Shown here piece after piece: positions 1 through 9,723 of a DNA stretch of 64,000 nt. The stretch is from Microbacterium sp. 1.5R (GTDB lineage Bacteria; Actinomycetota; Actinomycetes; Actinomycetales; Microbacteriaceae), in the NCBI RefSeq assembly GCF_007667425.1, contig NZ_VDRC01000001.1, positions 620,001-684,000 on the forward strand, read 5' to 3'. Position 1 is the stretch's first letter, and every line of letters begins with the position of its first letter. Below the pieces are notes generated by a model. It saw nothing but the letters and a program-made list of their open reading frames with translations, ran no database searches and was not told the DNA's origin. The translations under genes were made by a program, and so were the position numbers.

Positions 1-1
1 G

Positions 2-559
2 GGGGTCGAGGTGGCGGTCGCGGACGGCGACACCGTGCATGCGAAGCGCGTGATCGTCGCGGTCGGGCCGGAGGCCGTCGCAGACCTCACCGGACTCCCC
101 CGGCCCGCGACGAACGGCCTGCAGACCTGGTGGTTCGCCGCTGCGGAGCCCCCGACCCGCTCCGCGTCGCTCGCGGTCGACGGTCGCCGCCGCGGCCCCG
201 TGGTGAACACGGTCGTGATGACGCACACGGTGCCGTCCTACGGCCCTGCCGGGCGCCATCTCGTCGCTGCGACCTGCCTGCTGCCCCGCGACCGCGGCGC
301 CGCCGAGGAGAAGGAGGTGCGCCGCCACCTGCGCGAGATCTGGGGCGTGGACACGGGGTCGTGGGAACTTCTGCGACGCGATGACATCGTGGACGCGCTG
401 CCTGCGCAGCCTGCTCCCCTAAACCCGGCACGCGCGCCGCGTGGTGCGCAGCGTGTCTACCTCGCGGGCGACCACCGCGACACGGCGTCGATCCAGGGTG
501 CTCTCGCGTCCGGCGAGCGCGCCGCGGCGGCGGTGCTGGCGGATGCCGGCGCGCTCTGA
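2..559 (+). CDS. FAD-dependent oxidoreductase, C-terminal part (5' truncated by window)
   Basis: The frame is open from the first bases of the window, so the gene begins outside it; about 185 residues are visible. The visible part looks like the C-terminal end of an FAD/NAD(P)-binding oxidoreductase of the amine oxidase or phytoene-desaturase type. A strand with RVIVAVGP occurs early, and near the end YLAGDHRDTASIQGALASGE resembles the C-terminal FAD-contact motif (G-D plus a GA-x2-SG turn) of this fold. The Rossmann GxGxxG motif must lie upstream and is not seen. Substrate cannot be inferred. No co-directional gene follows closely. Confidence 0.75.
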   Translation, partial: GVEVAVADGDTVHAKRVIVAVGPEAVADLTGLPRPATNGLQTWWFAAAEPPTRSASLAVDGRRRGPVVNTVVMTHTVPSYGPAGRHLVAATCLLPRDRGAAEEKEVRRHLREIWGVDTGSWELLRRDDIVDALPAQPAPLNPARAPRGAQRVYLAGDHRDTASIQGALASGERAAAAVLADAGAL

Positions 560-639
560 GAACCTCGACGACTCTCGGAACCAGAACGAGCGTCCGGCGT
601 CGCGGACTGCGGCTCCGCGACCATGCCGGCGTCCCGCCA

Positions 640-909
640 TCACTCGCGCAGGTCGATCATCCGATCGATGAGGGTGGTGACGTCGTCACTCACCCAGTTC
701 GTGATCGTCGGCTCACTGGTGATCTCGGACGCGTAGAACACAGCTCGTCCTTCCGACCGTGCCGTGAAGGATCCGACCCCCACATCCTCGATGGAGACAT
801 GCCACCGGTCGTCTTCGACCTTTGTGACGAGCGCCTCCAGACCTCTCATCGGGATCGCGAATTCCGGCGACTCCGCGAGTAAACGCTGAATGTCGAAATA
901 CTCAGTCAT
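640..909 (-). CDS. Small hypothetical protein (about 89 aa)
   Basis: I do not recognise a family. The product is a small acidic soluble protein, with no membrane segment or signal peptide and an alternating beta-rich pattern (HVSIEDVGVGSFTARSEGR). The ATG at 909 is chosen; a TTG at 918 would add three residues. Neither has a clear Shine-Dalgarno sequence, so the start is uncertain. The gene stands alone, pointing away from the PAP2 gene at 1083. Base composition in 840-930 is a little less GC-rich than in neighbouring genes. Confidence 0.5.
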   Translation of the reverse strand: MTEYFDIQRLLAESPEFAIPMRGLEALVTKVEDDRWHVSIEDVGVGSFTARSEGRAVFYASEITSEPTITNWVSDDVTTLIDRMIDLRE

Positions 910-1082
910 GGCGCACAAAATATCGAGGCGGGCGCTCGGGTGAACGCGGGTTCAGTTCTGGTGCCCGCGCGTGGTACGGTATGCGATCCACGCTCCGGAG
1001 ATGCCGGAGCGGAGACGCCGGCCATACCTCCAGGCTTTCCTCGCAGTCTGGCTCCCGCGCGGGGGCGACATAGGGTGGCAGG

Positions 1083-1988
1083 ATGCGTCAACCTCTCCTC
1101 CGCTTGTCCGTGCGGTCCCGGATGAGCATGGTGGGCGCCATCGCCGTAGTTCTCTTCTTCATCCTCTACCTGTTCTCAAACCACACGGTTGCCGGGCAAT
1201 CGCTGGAGAACGGATGGGCGTGGACGTACGATCCTTTCGTCACCGTCGGCTACTGGCTTCGACAGCACGACTTGCCTCCCCTTTCCTATGACCGAGCCAC
1301 GATCGTCGTCGGCACACTCCTCGCCGTCATCGTCGCCGCCGCCAGGCGGCACTGGCGTACAGCCGTCTGGGTTGCCGTAGCCACACCTGGGGCAGTGTTG
1401 GCATCCGAGGGTTTCAAGGCGGTCTTCGACCGCCCTGTGCTGGTCGAATCGCGGGACACCGCAGTCAGCTATCCGAGCGGGCACGCCGTCGCCGTACTCG
1501 CGGTAGCCGCTGCGCTGCTCATCGTGGTTCCGAAGCTCTGGACACGGTGGGTCGCTCCTGTCGTCGGGGTGTGGATGGCGCTCGCCACCTCGGCGATCAC
1601 GGTGATCGGCAATCACCGCCCCAGCGAGATACTCGGCGCGACGCTGCTCACCGTCGCAGTCTTCACGCTCTCAGGCGTCGTTGCTCGCCTCGGCCGCCCG
1701 GGTCAGCCTTTGTCAACTGGGATGCACGGCCCGATGGCGGAGGAGCGGTCCCCCTCGCAGGTCTTCGACAGACCGTGGATGGCCCCTGCCTCGGTCGCCC
1801 TGGTCTTGGTAGCCGGTGTCGTCGCAGCATGGGGCGCTCCGCCCTGGGTTACAGCCATCGACGGCGTAGTGGGAGCAGTCGCATCTCTGCTCATCCTCCG
1901 CATCGTGTTCGCCATGCGATCATGGGCCACCCCTCTTCAGCACCGCGGGCCCACCGCGAATGCGCGCTCTGGCCCCTACCTCACCTGA
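1083..1988 (+). CDS. PAP2-family membrane phosphatase
   Basis: A 301-aa integral membrane protein of the PAP2/vanadium haloperoxidase superfamily, which hydrolyses phosphate esters of lipids such as phosphatidic acid or undecaprenyl diphosphate. Residues 18-32 form the first membrane helix, with several more after residue 75. The three catalytic motifs are recognisable: K112...R117-P118, SYPSGH at 129-134, and a C-terminal histidine in GNHRPSEILGA (H178). Motif 1 is compressed (four residues between K and RP) and motif 3 is relaxed. The C-terminal third after about residue 210 has two further helices. The substrate cannot be told from the sequence. Confidence 0.8.
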   Translation: MRQPLLRLSVRSRMSMVGAIAVVLFFILYLFSNHTVAGQSLENGWAWTYDPFVTVGYWLRQHDLPPLSYDRATIVVGTLLAVIVAAARRHWRTAVWVAVATPGAVLASEGFKAVFDRPVLVESRDTAVSYPSGHAVAVLAVAAALLIVVPKLWTRWVAPVVGVWMALATSAITVIGNHRPSEILGATLLTVAVFTLSGVVARLGRPGQPLSTGMHGPMAEERSPSQVFDRPWMAPASVALVLVAGVVAAWGAPPWVTAIDGVVGAVASLLILRIVFAMRSWATPLQHRGPTANARSGPYLT

Positions 1989-2092
1989 GAGCCGGCGGAA
2001 GGCACCACGGTCGCGAACGACATCGCTAGCGCCGAATGACCACTTTGGCAACGCCCCTGGTCGACCTCGGTTGGCACCGTACCGTCAACCGG

Positions 2093-2368
2093 ATGGACGA
2101 GCGCACCGAGGAACAGACCGAAGTGGCCGTCGACGGCACTAGCTACATACTCGCAACGACAGAGAGTGTGCAGGACCTGCAGGATCGGATCAGCGCGGCT
2201 GCTGCCACTACGGGCACGTTCGTCGACATCCAACTCAGCGGCGGGCACAGGACGAGTGTCCTGATCGGGCGCCGGAGTCGCGTGATCGTCGTGACGGAGA
2301 CGGTCGACGCTGAACCCCGCATCCCTGCGCTGATCCTCAACTCAGCCGGAAGCTGGGACCTGCTGTAG
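2093..2368 (+). CDS. Small hypothetical protein (about 91 aa)
   Basis: No family recognised. The reading frame is open from an ATG at 2036 (110 aa), but the ATG at 2093 (MDERTEEQTEVAV) looks the more natural start because the preceding 19 residues have low-complexity, non-coding-like composition. Neither start has a strong ribosome-binding site. The product is soluble, with a hydrophobic strand (SRVIVVTETV) and no membrane segment. It may belong to a small islet with the two genes before it. Confidence 0.45.
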   Translation: MDERTEEQTEVAVDGTSYILATTESVQDLQDRISAAAATTGTFVDIQLSGGHRTSVLIGRRSRVIVVTETVDAEPRIPALILNSAGSWDLL

Positions 2369-2505
2369 CCCTAGGCGTCGACCTCGACGGGATCCAGACC
2401 CGGCTGCCCATCGGGATGCCTCCAGGACTCATGATGTGGGCAAAACGTGGGCAAGCCCCCGCCCGCATCCCCAGAAGTGAGGAGCAGACGAGGGCTTGAG
2501 GCACT

Positions 2506-2533
2506 CCGCAGCGCGATTCATTCGACGCTGCGG
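2506..2533 (-). terminator. Hairpin after nrdF, candidate operon terminator
   Basis: An exact 8-bp inverted repeat (CCGCAGCG at 2506-2513, CGCTGCGG at 2526-2533) begins 11 bases downstream of the nrdF stop on the minus strand. No T-run follows, so it could stabilise the 3' end rather than terminate on its own. Intrinsic terminators without U-tracts are common in high-GC actinobacteria. Confidence 0.4.
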
Positions 2534-2543
2534 TCAGGCATTG

Positions 2544-3554
<1,011 letters not shown>

Positions 3555-5699
3555 TCAGAGCATGCACGAGACGCACTCGGTCATGTCGGTGCCCTCGAGC
3601 GCCATCTGACGCAGACGGATGTAGTAGATCGTCTTGATGCCCTTGCGCCATGCGTAGATCTGCGCCTTGTTGATGTCGCGGGTCGTCGCGGTGTCCTTGA
3701 AGAACAGCGTCAGCGACAGGCCCTGGTCGACGTGCTGCGTCGCCGCGGCATACGTGTCGATGACCTTCTCGTAGCCGATCTCGTAGGCGTCCTGGTAGTA
3801 CTCCAGGTTGTCGTTCGTCATGAACGCCGCCGGGTAGTAGACGCGACCCAGCTTGCCTTCCTTGCGGATCTCGATCTTCGACGCGATCGGGTGGATCGAC
3901 GACGTCGAGTTGTTGATGTACGAGATCGAGCCGGTCGGCGGCACCGCCTGCAGGTTCTGGTTGTAGATGCCGTGCTCCTGGATCGACGCCTTCAGCGCCT
4001 TCCAGTCGTCCTGCGTCGGGATGTGCTTGCCGGCGAAGAGCTCCTTCACCTTCTCGGTGGCGGGGACCCAGGCCTGGTCGATGTACTTGTCGAAGAACTC
4101 CCCCGACGCGTAGGTCGAATCCTGGAAGCCCTCGAACGCCTGCTTGCGCTCGATCGCGAGGTTGTTCGAGGCACGCAGCGCGTGGAACAGCACGGTGTAG
4201 AAGTAGATGTTCGTGAAGTCGACGCCCTCTTCCGAGCCGTAGTACACGTGCTCGCGGGCGAGGTAGCCGTGCAGGTTCATCTGGCCGAGGCCGATCGCGT
4301 GCGACTTGTCGTTGCCGTCCTCGATCGAGCGCACCGAGCGGATGTGGCTCTGGTCGCTCACCGCGCTGAGCGCACGGATCGCCGTCTCGACGGTCTGGCC
4401 GAGGTCGTCGGCATCCATCGACAGCGCGATGTTCATCGAGCCCAGGTTGCAGGAGATGTCCTTGCCGATCTGGTCGTACGAGAGGTCGTCGTTGTACGTG
4501 GTCGGCGTGTTCACCTGCAGGATCTCGCTGCAGAGGTTCGACATGTTGATCCGACCCTTGATCGGGTTGGCCTTGTTCACCGTGTCCTCGAACATGATGT
4601 ACGGGTAGCCCGACTCGAACTGGATCTCCGCGATGGTCTGGAAGAACTCGCGCGCGTTGATCTTCGTCTTCTTGATGCGCGGGTCGTCGACCATCTCGCG
4701 GTACTTCTCGGTGACCGAGATGTCGCCGAACGGCACGCCGTAGACCTTCTCGACGTCGTACGGCGAGAAGAGGTACATGTCCTCCCCGTTCTTCGCGAGC
4801 TCGAACGTGATGTCCGGCACGACGACGCCGAGCGACAGCGTCTTGATGCGGATCTTCTCGTCGGCGTTCTCACGCTTGGTGTCGAGGAAGCGCATGATGT
4901 CGGGGTGGTGCGCGTTGAGGTACACCGCGCCGGCGCCCTGACGTGCACCGAGCTGGTTCGCGTAGCTGAAGCTGTCTTCGAGGAGCTTCATGACCGGGAT
5001 GATGCCGGACGACTGGTTCTCGATCTGCTTGATCGGTGCGCCCGCCTCGCGGATGTTCGAGAGCAGGAGCGCCACGCCGCCGCCGCGCTTGGAGAGCTGC
5101 AGCGCGGAGTTGATGCCGCGGGCGATCGACTCCATGTTGTCTTCGATGCGCAGCAGGAAGCAGCTGACGAGCTCGCCGCGCTGCGCCTTGCCGGCGTTGA
5201 GGAAGGTCGGGGTGGCCGGCTGGAAGCGACCCGAGATGATCTCCTCGACCAGAGCGGTCGCGAGCTTCTCGTCACCGTCGGCGAGTCCGAGGGCGGTCAT
5301 GACGACACGGTCCTCGAAGCGCTCGAGGTAGCGCTTGCCGTCGAAGGTCTTGAGCGTGTAGCTCGTGTAGTACTTGAACGCCCCGAGGAAGGTCTCGAAC
5401 CGGAACTTCTTCGAGTAGGCGAGGTCGTTGAGCTGCTGGATGAACTCGGGCGAGTAGGCCTCGATGACCGCCGGCTCGTAGTACTCCTTCTCGACCAGGT
5501 AGTCGAGGCGCTCCTTGAGGGAGTGGAAGAACACCGTGTTCTGGTTCACGTGCTGCAGGAAGTACTCCCGCGCCGCGCGCTTGTCGGCGTCGAACTGGAT
5601 CTTCCCGTTCGCGTCGTACAGGTTCAGCATGGCGTTCAGGGCGTGATAGTCGAGCCCCTCGTAGCTGGGGTTCATCTTGAACGCCACCGTCTCGGTCAC
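3555..5699 (-). CDS. nrdE: Class Ib ribonucleotide reductase alpha subunit NrdE
   Basis: The 714-aa catalytic subunit that converts ribonucleoside diphosphates to deoxy forms. The frame is open further upstream, but the GTG at 5699 is chosen: it forms a GTGA overlap with the nrdI stop, gives the usual family length, and puts the conserved [18 protein letters not shown] start close to the N-terminus. Seen in the sequence are the active-site loop cysteine region ([10 protein letters not shown]), the finger loop with [13 protein letters not shown], and the redox-active C-terminal pair in ECVSCML that is re-reduced by NrdH. Translational coupling to nrdI is strongly suggested. Confidence 0.96.
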   Translation of the reverse strand: MTETVAFKMNPSYEGLDYHALNAMLNLYDANGKIQFDADKRAAREYFLQHVNQNTVFFHSLKERLDYLVEKEYYEPAVIEAYSPEFIQQLNDLAYSKKFRFETFLGAFKYYTSYTLKTFDGKRYLERFEDRVVMTALGLADGDEKLATALVEEIISGRFQPATPTFLNAGKAQRGELVSCFLLRIEDNMESIARGINSALQLSKRGGGVALLLSNIREAGAPIKQIENQSSGIIPVMKLLEDSFSYANQLGARQGAGAVYLNAHHPDIMRFLDTKRENADEKIRIKTLSLGVVVPDITFELAKNGEDMYLFSPYDVEKVYGVPFGDISVTEKYREMVDDPRIKKTKINAREFFQTIAEIQFESGYPYIMFEDTVNKANPIKGRINMSNLCSEILQVNTPTTYNDDLSYDQIGKDISCNLGSMNIALSMDADDLGQTVETAIRALSAVSDQSHIRSVRSIEDGNDKSHAIGLGQMNLHGYLAREHVYYGSEEGVDFTNIYFYTVLFHALRASNNLAIERKQAFEGFQDSTYASGEFFDKYIDQAWVPATEKVKELFAGKHIPTQDDWKALKASIQEHGIYNQNLQAVPPTGSISYINNSTSSIHPIASKIEIRKEGKLGRVYYPAAFMTNDNLEYYQDAYEIGYEKVIDTYAAATQHVDQGLSLTLFFKDTATTRDINKAQIYAWRKGIKTIYYIRLRQMALEGTDMTECVSCML

Positions 5700-6145
5700 T
5701 GCCTGCTCTTCAACTGCGTTGCCCACCGTCGTTCCAATCCGTCGCTCACGCGATCCACGTCGTCCTGTGTGCCGAAGATCTCGAGCCGATACAAGTGAGG
5801 CACGTGACACTTGCGGCTGATGATGTCACCGGCGAGGCAGAAGGCGTCGCCGAAGTTGGTGTTTCCTGCGGAGATGACCCCGCGGATATGGCGTCGGTTT
5901 CGCTCGTCGTTGAGGAACCGGATCACCTGCTTGGGAACGGCTCCCCGCTCGACGCCCTTCCCCTCACCCCCGCCATAGGTGGGGGTGACCAGCACGAACG
6001 GCTCGTCGATGACGAGGTCTTCTTCCTGCCGGTGGAGCGGGATGCGCCGGGCGGGGAGACCCAGCTTCTCGATGAAGCGTGCGGTGTTTCCCGACACGCT
6101 GGAGAAGTAGACCAGGAGCGGCGCAGCGGTCGCGACGGCGCTCAT
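5696..6145 (-). CDS. nrdI: Flavodoxin-like protein NrdI
   Basis: A 149-aa NrdI protein, a flavodoxin-like FMN protein that delivers the oxidant for assembling the Mn-tyrosyl cofactor of NrdF. The FMN phosphate-binding loop is visible as [12 protein letters not shown] near the N-terminus (about residues 13-24), and the TPTYGGGEG loop follows in the middle. It sits second in nrdHIEF, six bases after the nrdH stop, and overlaps nrdE by four bases. Start ATG at 6145. Its presence argues for a dimanganese rather than diiron NrdF cofactor, which is established for the class Ib family. Confidence 0.95.
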   Translation of the reverse strand: MSAVATAAPLLVYFSSVSGNTARFIEKLGLPARRIPLHRQEEDLVIDEPFVLVTPTYGGGEGKGVERGAVPKQVIRFLNDERNRRHIRGVISAGNTNFGDAFCLAGDIISRKCHVPHLYRLEIFGTQDDVDRVSDGLERRWATQLKSRQ

Positions 6146-6151
6146 GGTCCG

Positions 6152-6385
6152 TCACGCCAGGCGCGAGGCGAGTTCGTCGATCTTGTCGGGACGGAAACCC
6201 GACCAGTGGTCCTCGTCGGTGACGACGACGGGCGCCTGCATGTAGCCGAGCGACTTGACCTGCTCCAGGGCCGCCGGGTCTTCCGACAGGTCGTGGATCT
6301 CGTACTCGATACCCTTCGCGTCGAGTGCGCGGTAGGTGGCGTTGCACTGGACGCAGGACGGCTTGGTGTAGACCGTGATCGACAT
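6152..6385 (-). CDS. nrdH: Glutaredoxin-like electron donor NrdH
   Basis: A 77-aa glutaredoxin-fold protein that reduces NrdE, taking electrons from thioredoxin reductase. The redox motif CVQC sits at residues 11-14 of MSITVYTKPSCVQC, and the conserved WSGFRPDKI element characteristic of NrdH lies in the C-terminal third. It is the first gene of nrdHIEF, so the regulatory region upstream (6386-6560) controls the whole operon. A purine-rich stretch GAGGGGAAG lies about 10 bases before the ATG. Confidence 0.95.
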   Translation of the reverse strand: MSITVYTKPSCVQCNATYRALDAKGIEYEIHDLSEDPAALEQVKSLGYMQAPVVVTDEDHWSGFRPDKIDELASRLA

Positions 6386-6461
6386 CTTTTTCGGCTTCCC
6401 CTCAAATCTCTGGCCTGACGGTGATCAGGCGATTGTCCGGCAGATCCTCACCGGGAACTCA

Positions 6462-6477
6462 ATACTACATATGGGGA
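6462..6477. promoter_or_regulatory. Candidate NrdR box upstream of nrdH
   Basis: The 16 bases at 6462-6477 read ATACTACATATGGGGA. Compared with the NrdR-box consensus acaCwAtATaTwgtgt as I know it, 11 of 16 positions agree on either strand, including the central CATAT core. The site lies about 77 bases upstream of the nrdH start, where NrdR boxes are usually found. A convincing second box at the usual two-to-four-turn spacing was not found, so confidence is limited. The rest of 6386-6775 contains no gene. It must also hold the promoter of the MFS gene at 6776. Confidence 0.4.
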
Positions 6478-6775
6478 CTGACATTCGGAGCGACCACAAG
6501 GGGTAGTAGTTACATCCGTGTAGTTTTCCACCGCTCTCCACTGATACAACACAGGTTCTCCACCGTTTCTTCCACAGGCGGAGTGCCGCCGGCGGAGGTC
6601 GCGAACCGCGAGAAATCGCGGCTGGGAGGAACCTGGGAGGCATCCATCCACAGGGGGCACGATACGGCCGGCCTCCGACATTCGATTTTCTGTGGAAAGA
6701 GCCGATCGGCGTGTCGCGGCGTGTCGTCCGCCGGCCGCTCTCACGAGCGTCGGCGGCTGCCGGTAGCGTGGTCGG

Positions 6776-7984
6776 GTGGCGGGATATCGGGACCTTCTTC
6801 GCACGCCCGGAGTGGCGCGCATGATCGCGGCGCAGCTGACCGCGCGCTTCCCCAGCGGCATGACCTCACTGGCGATCCTCCTGCACGTCGAGCAGCAGAC
6901 CGGGTCGTACGGATCCGCCGGGCTCGTGCTCGCCGCGACGAGCGTCGGCCAGGCCGTCGCCGGTCCCATCACCAGCCGCTGGATGGGCGTGTGGGGCATG
7001 CGCCGCGTCCTCACGCTGACGAGCGCCGTGTGCGTGCTCGCCGTGCTCGGCCTCGCCCTGCTCCCCCTCGCCGTCCCCGGATACATGGCGTTCGGCCTGG
7101 TCGCCGGCCTCTCGACACCGCCCGTCCAGGCAGCGGTCCGCACGATCTACCCGAAGCTCGTGAACTCGCGGCAGCTCACGCCGCTGTTCTCCCTCGATGC
7201 CTCACTGCAGGAGATCATCTGGATCCTCGCCCCGGTGGTCATCACTCTCGTCTCCACCCAGGTCGGCACCACGGAGGGACTGCTGCTCGTCGCCGCCATC
7301 CTCATCGGCGGCGCGGCGTGGTTCATCCTCTCCCCCGAGGTCGGACGTGTGCGCATCCCCCGCAGCCGCAACGCACTGGGCAAGGTCGTGCTCAAGCCGC
7401 CGGTGCTCCTCGCCACCGTGGTCGGCTTCCTCCTCATCGGCGCGTGCGCCGCCGTCGAGGTCGGCGTCGTGGCGACCTTCGAGCACGGCAGCCTCTCCGC
7501 CGGTCTCGTCCTGGCGGTGTTCTCCGTCGGCAGCCTCGCGGGCGGCCTCGCCTTCGGCCACATCCCGATCGGCCCGTGGGCGATGGCGCGCCGACTCCTC
7601 ATCGTGACCGTGGGGCTCGCGCTCACCATGATCTCGCTGGACATCTTCTGGCTGGGCGGCACCCTCATCGTCGCGGGCATCGGCATCGCCCCCGCACTGG
7701 CCGTGATCTTCGCGATCACCTCGGCGAGCGTCAAGTTCAGCGAGACCGCCGAGGCGTTCGGATGGACGGGAACCGGCCAGCTGATCGGCGCCGCGGCGGG
7801 GTCCGCCGTGGCCGGCTTCCTCGTCGACGCGACCGACCCCAGAGGCGCCTACCTGGCTGCGACGATCTTCGCCGCCGTGGGCCTCGTCGTCGCCGTCGTC
7901 TTCGTCCGTTCCTTCCCCGACCTGCGTCACCGAGACGCGAGCCCCCATCCCGACACCGAACCCCTGGCGGTCACACCCTCATGA
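6776..7984 (+). CDS. MFS transporter
   Basis: A 402-aa major facilitator superfamily permease with about 12 hydrophobic helices and very short loops. The first half has an SRWMGVWGMRRVL loop between helices 2 and 3, which is the family's motif-A position in relaxed form, and the central cytoplasmic loop is short (residues 190-205). The start is a GTG at 6776. The stop overlaps the start of the PfkB-family kinase at 7981 by ATGA, suggesting that uptake of a sugar or nucleoside is coupled to its phosphorylation. Drug efflux is an alternative; the sequence does not give a substrate. Confidence 0.85.
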   Translation: MAGYRDLLRTPGVARMIAAQLTARFPSGMTSLAILLHVEQQTGSYGSAGLVLAATSVGQAVAGPITSRWMGVWGMRRVLTLTSAVCVLAVLGLALLPLAVPGYMAFGLVAGLSTPPVQAAVRTIYPKLVNSRQLTPLFSLDASLQEIIWILAPVVITLVSTQVGTTEGLLLVAAILIGGAAWFILSPEVGRVRIPRSRNALGKVVLKPPVLLATVVGFLLIGACAAVEVGVVATFEHGSLSAGLVLAVFSVGSLAGGLAFGHIPIGPWAMARRLLIVTVGLALTMISLDIFWLGGTLIVAGIGIAPALAVIFAITSASVKFSETAEAFGWTGTGQLIGAAAGSAVAGFLVDATDPRGAYLAATIFAAVGLVVAVVFVRSFPDLRHRDASPHPDTEPLAVTPS

Positions 7985-8910
7985 GCACAGCAATCCCCCT
8001 CTCGCACCTGAGCGACGCGGCGACGCCCGTCGAGGTCGTCTGCGTCGGCGAGTCCATGGGACTCGTCACCGCCGTCGGCGCTCCCCTCGTCGAGACCGAG
8101 ACGGCGTCGTTCGGCATCGCCGGCGCCGAGGGCAACGTCGCCGTCGGACTCGTCGCGGCAGGACGCAGGGCCGCCTGGGCATCGCGGCTCGGACCCGACC
8201 CGTTCGGCGACCGCATCTCCGCCGAGCTCGCGCGCCGCGGCGTCGACCTGTGGGTCACGACCGACGACGCGGCTCCGACCGGCGTGATGTTCAAAGACCC
8301 GGGCGTCGACTCGTCGTCGGTCTACTACTACCGGCGGGGGTCGGCGGCCTCCCGCATGGATCGGGGCTTCCTCAGCGTCGATGCGCTCGCGGGTGCCCGC
8401 ATCGTCCACACCACGGGCATCACCCCCGCTCTCTCCGCCTCCTGCCGCGACATGGTCGACCAGCTGTACATCGACGCCCGAGCGGCGGGAGCCCTCGTCT
8501 CGTTCGACGTCAACGACCGCCGCGCGCTGTGGAGCAAAGAGGACGCCGCAGAGACCCTCGCCCGACTCGCCGACGCCGCAGACATCGCGTTCGTCGGCCG
8601 CGACGAGGCCGAGCGCATCTGGGGCACCGCGACCGCCGCCGACATCCGCGCGCACCTCCCTCAGTGCGGCCTGCTCGTGGTGAAGGACGGCGATGTGGGC
8701 GCGACCGCCTTCTCGGGCGACGACGAGCCGGTCTTCGTGCCGGCCCCACGCGTCGAGGTCGTCGAGCCCGTGGGCGCCGGCGACGCCTTCGCCTCGGGGT
8801 TCCTCGCCGCGACCCTGGAGGGAGCAGGACTCGCAGACCGGCTCACGGCCGGACACATCGCAGCCGCTCGGGTGCTCACCACCCACGGCGACCTGCCGCC
8901 GCTGGACTGA
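7981..8910 (+). CDS. PfkB-family carbohydrate kinase (KdgK-like)
   Basis: A 309-aa ribokinase/PfkB-type sugar kinase. The N-terminal signature GNVAVGLVAAGRRAAWASRLG (written in part) and the C-terminal catalytic signature PVGAGDAFASGF, with the catalytic aspartate in GAGD, are both intact. The FDVNDRRALWS stretch is typical of 2-keto-3-deoxygluconate and related kinases, so KDG or a similar acid sugar is the best guess. It is translationally coupled to the upstream MFS transporter by ATGA. No KDPG aldolase or uronate gene is nearby to support the specificity. Confidence 0.85.
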   Translation: MSTAIPLSHLSDAATPVEVVCVGESMGLVTAVGAPLVETETASFGIAGAEGNVAVGLVAAGRRAAWASRLGPDPFGDRISAELARRGVDLWVTTDDAAPTGVMFKDPGVDSSSVYYYRRGSAASRMDRGFLSVDALAGARIVHTTGITPALSASCRDMVDQLYIDARAAGALVSFDVNDRRALWSKEDAAETLARLADAADIAFVGRDEAERIWGTATAADIRAHLPQCGLLVVKDGDVGATAFSGDDEPVFVPAPRVEVVEPVGAGDAFASGFLAATLEGAGLADRLTAGHIAAARVLTTHGDLPPLD

Positions 8911-8964
8911 CGCGCAGCCGTGCGCAGCAGGCCGCTCCCCGCGCAGCGGTCCTAGGCTGAAAGC

Positions 8965-9723
8965 ATGGCCTCGCCGCTCACACTTCCCCGTCTCTCCTGG
9001 GGCGATCCGTCGTCCGCTCGTCGCGTCCTCCTGGTGCACGGCCTCGGGTCCTCGGGGGCGTTGATGTGGCGTCTCGGCGACGCGCTGGGTGCCGCCGGAT
9101 GGCATGCGACCGCCATCGACCTGCGCGGCCACGGCGACGCACCCCGCGCTCTCGACTACTCGGTGCAGGCGTACGGCGCCGATCTCGCCGCCACCCTGCC
9201 CGCGGACGGCGGGCGATGGGATGCTGTGGTCGGCCACTCGCTGGGCGGAGCCGCGAGCACGGTCGCCGCGGCATCCTCTCCCGAGTGGACAGCGCGGCTC
9301 GTGCTGCTCGACCCCGCGATCCTCATCGGCGAGCGCGACGCCGCGATCGTGCGGAAGAGCCAGGAGCAGGCGTTCGCCGACAACCGGGTCGAGCTGGTGC
9401 GTCAGGCGCACCCCCACTGGCACCCGCAGGACTGGGAGCTCAAGGTCGACGCTGTGCACCGCACGAGCGCCTGGGCGGTCGAGCAGACCAGCGTGCAGAA
9501 TACGCCGTGGGACGTCACGTCCGACGCCGCACGACTGACGGTGCCGACGCACGTGATCGGCTCCGACCCCGCGGTGTACAGCATCTTCACGGGCGAGGTC
9601 GCGAGGTCGGTGCTCGCCGCGAACTCGCGGATCACGATGTCGGTCGTCGATGGTGCCGGTCATTCGCTGCACCGCGACAGGCCCGAAGAGTCCATCCGCC
9701 AGCTGAAGGAGGCACTCTCATGA
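8965..9723 (+). CDS. Alpha/beta hydrolase
   Basis: A 252-aa alpha/beta-hydrolase-fold enzyme. The oxyanion HG motif is at residues 25-26, the nucleophile elbow GHSLGG places Ser at 92, and the catalytic histidine is H233 in GAGHSLH. A short cap region lies between about residues 115 and 190. There is no signal peptide, so it acts in the cytoplasm. It overlaps the next gene, an acyl-CoA dehydrogenase-like flavoprotein, by ATGA, so the two probably act on the same small molecule, for example ester or thioester cleavage next to flavin oxidation. The substrate is not identifiable. Confidence 0.85.
   Translation: MASPLTLPRLSWGDPSSARRVLLVHGLGSSGALMWRLGDALGAAGWHATAIDLRGHGDAPRALDYSVQAYGADLAATLPADGGRWDAVVGHSLGGAASTVAAASSPEWTARLVLLDPAILIGERDAAIVRKSQEQAFADNRVELVRQAHPHWHPQDWELKVDAVHRTSAWAVEQTSVQNTPWDVTSDAARLTVPTHVIGSDPAVYSIFTGEVARSVLAANSRITMSVVDGAGHSLHRDRPEESIRQLKEALS

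Noticed and set aside
2430..2470. GTGGGCAAAACGTGGGCAAG as a possible attachment site
   Set aside because: There is no integrase, tRNA or second copy in the window; an eight-base direct repeat alone is not enough.
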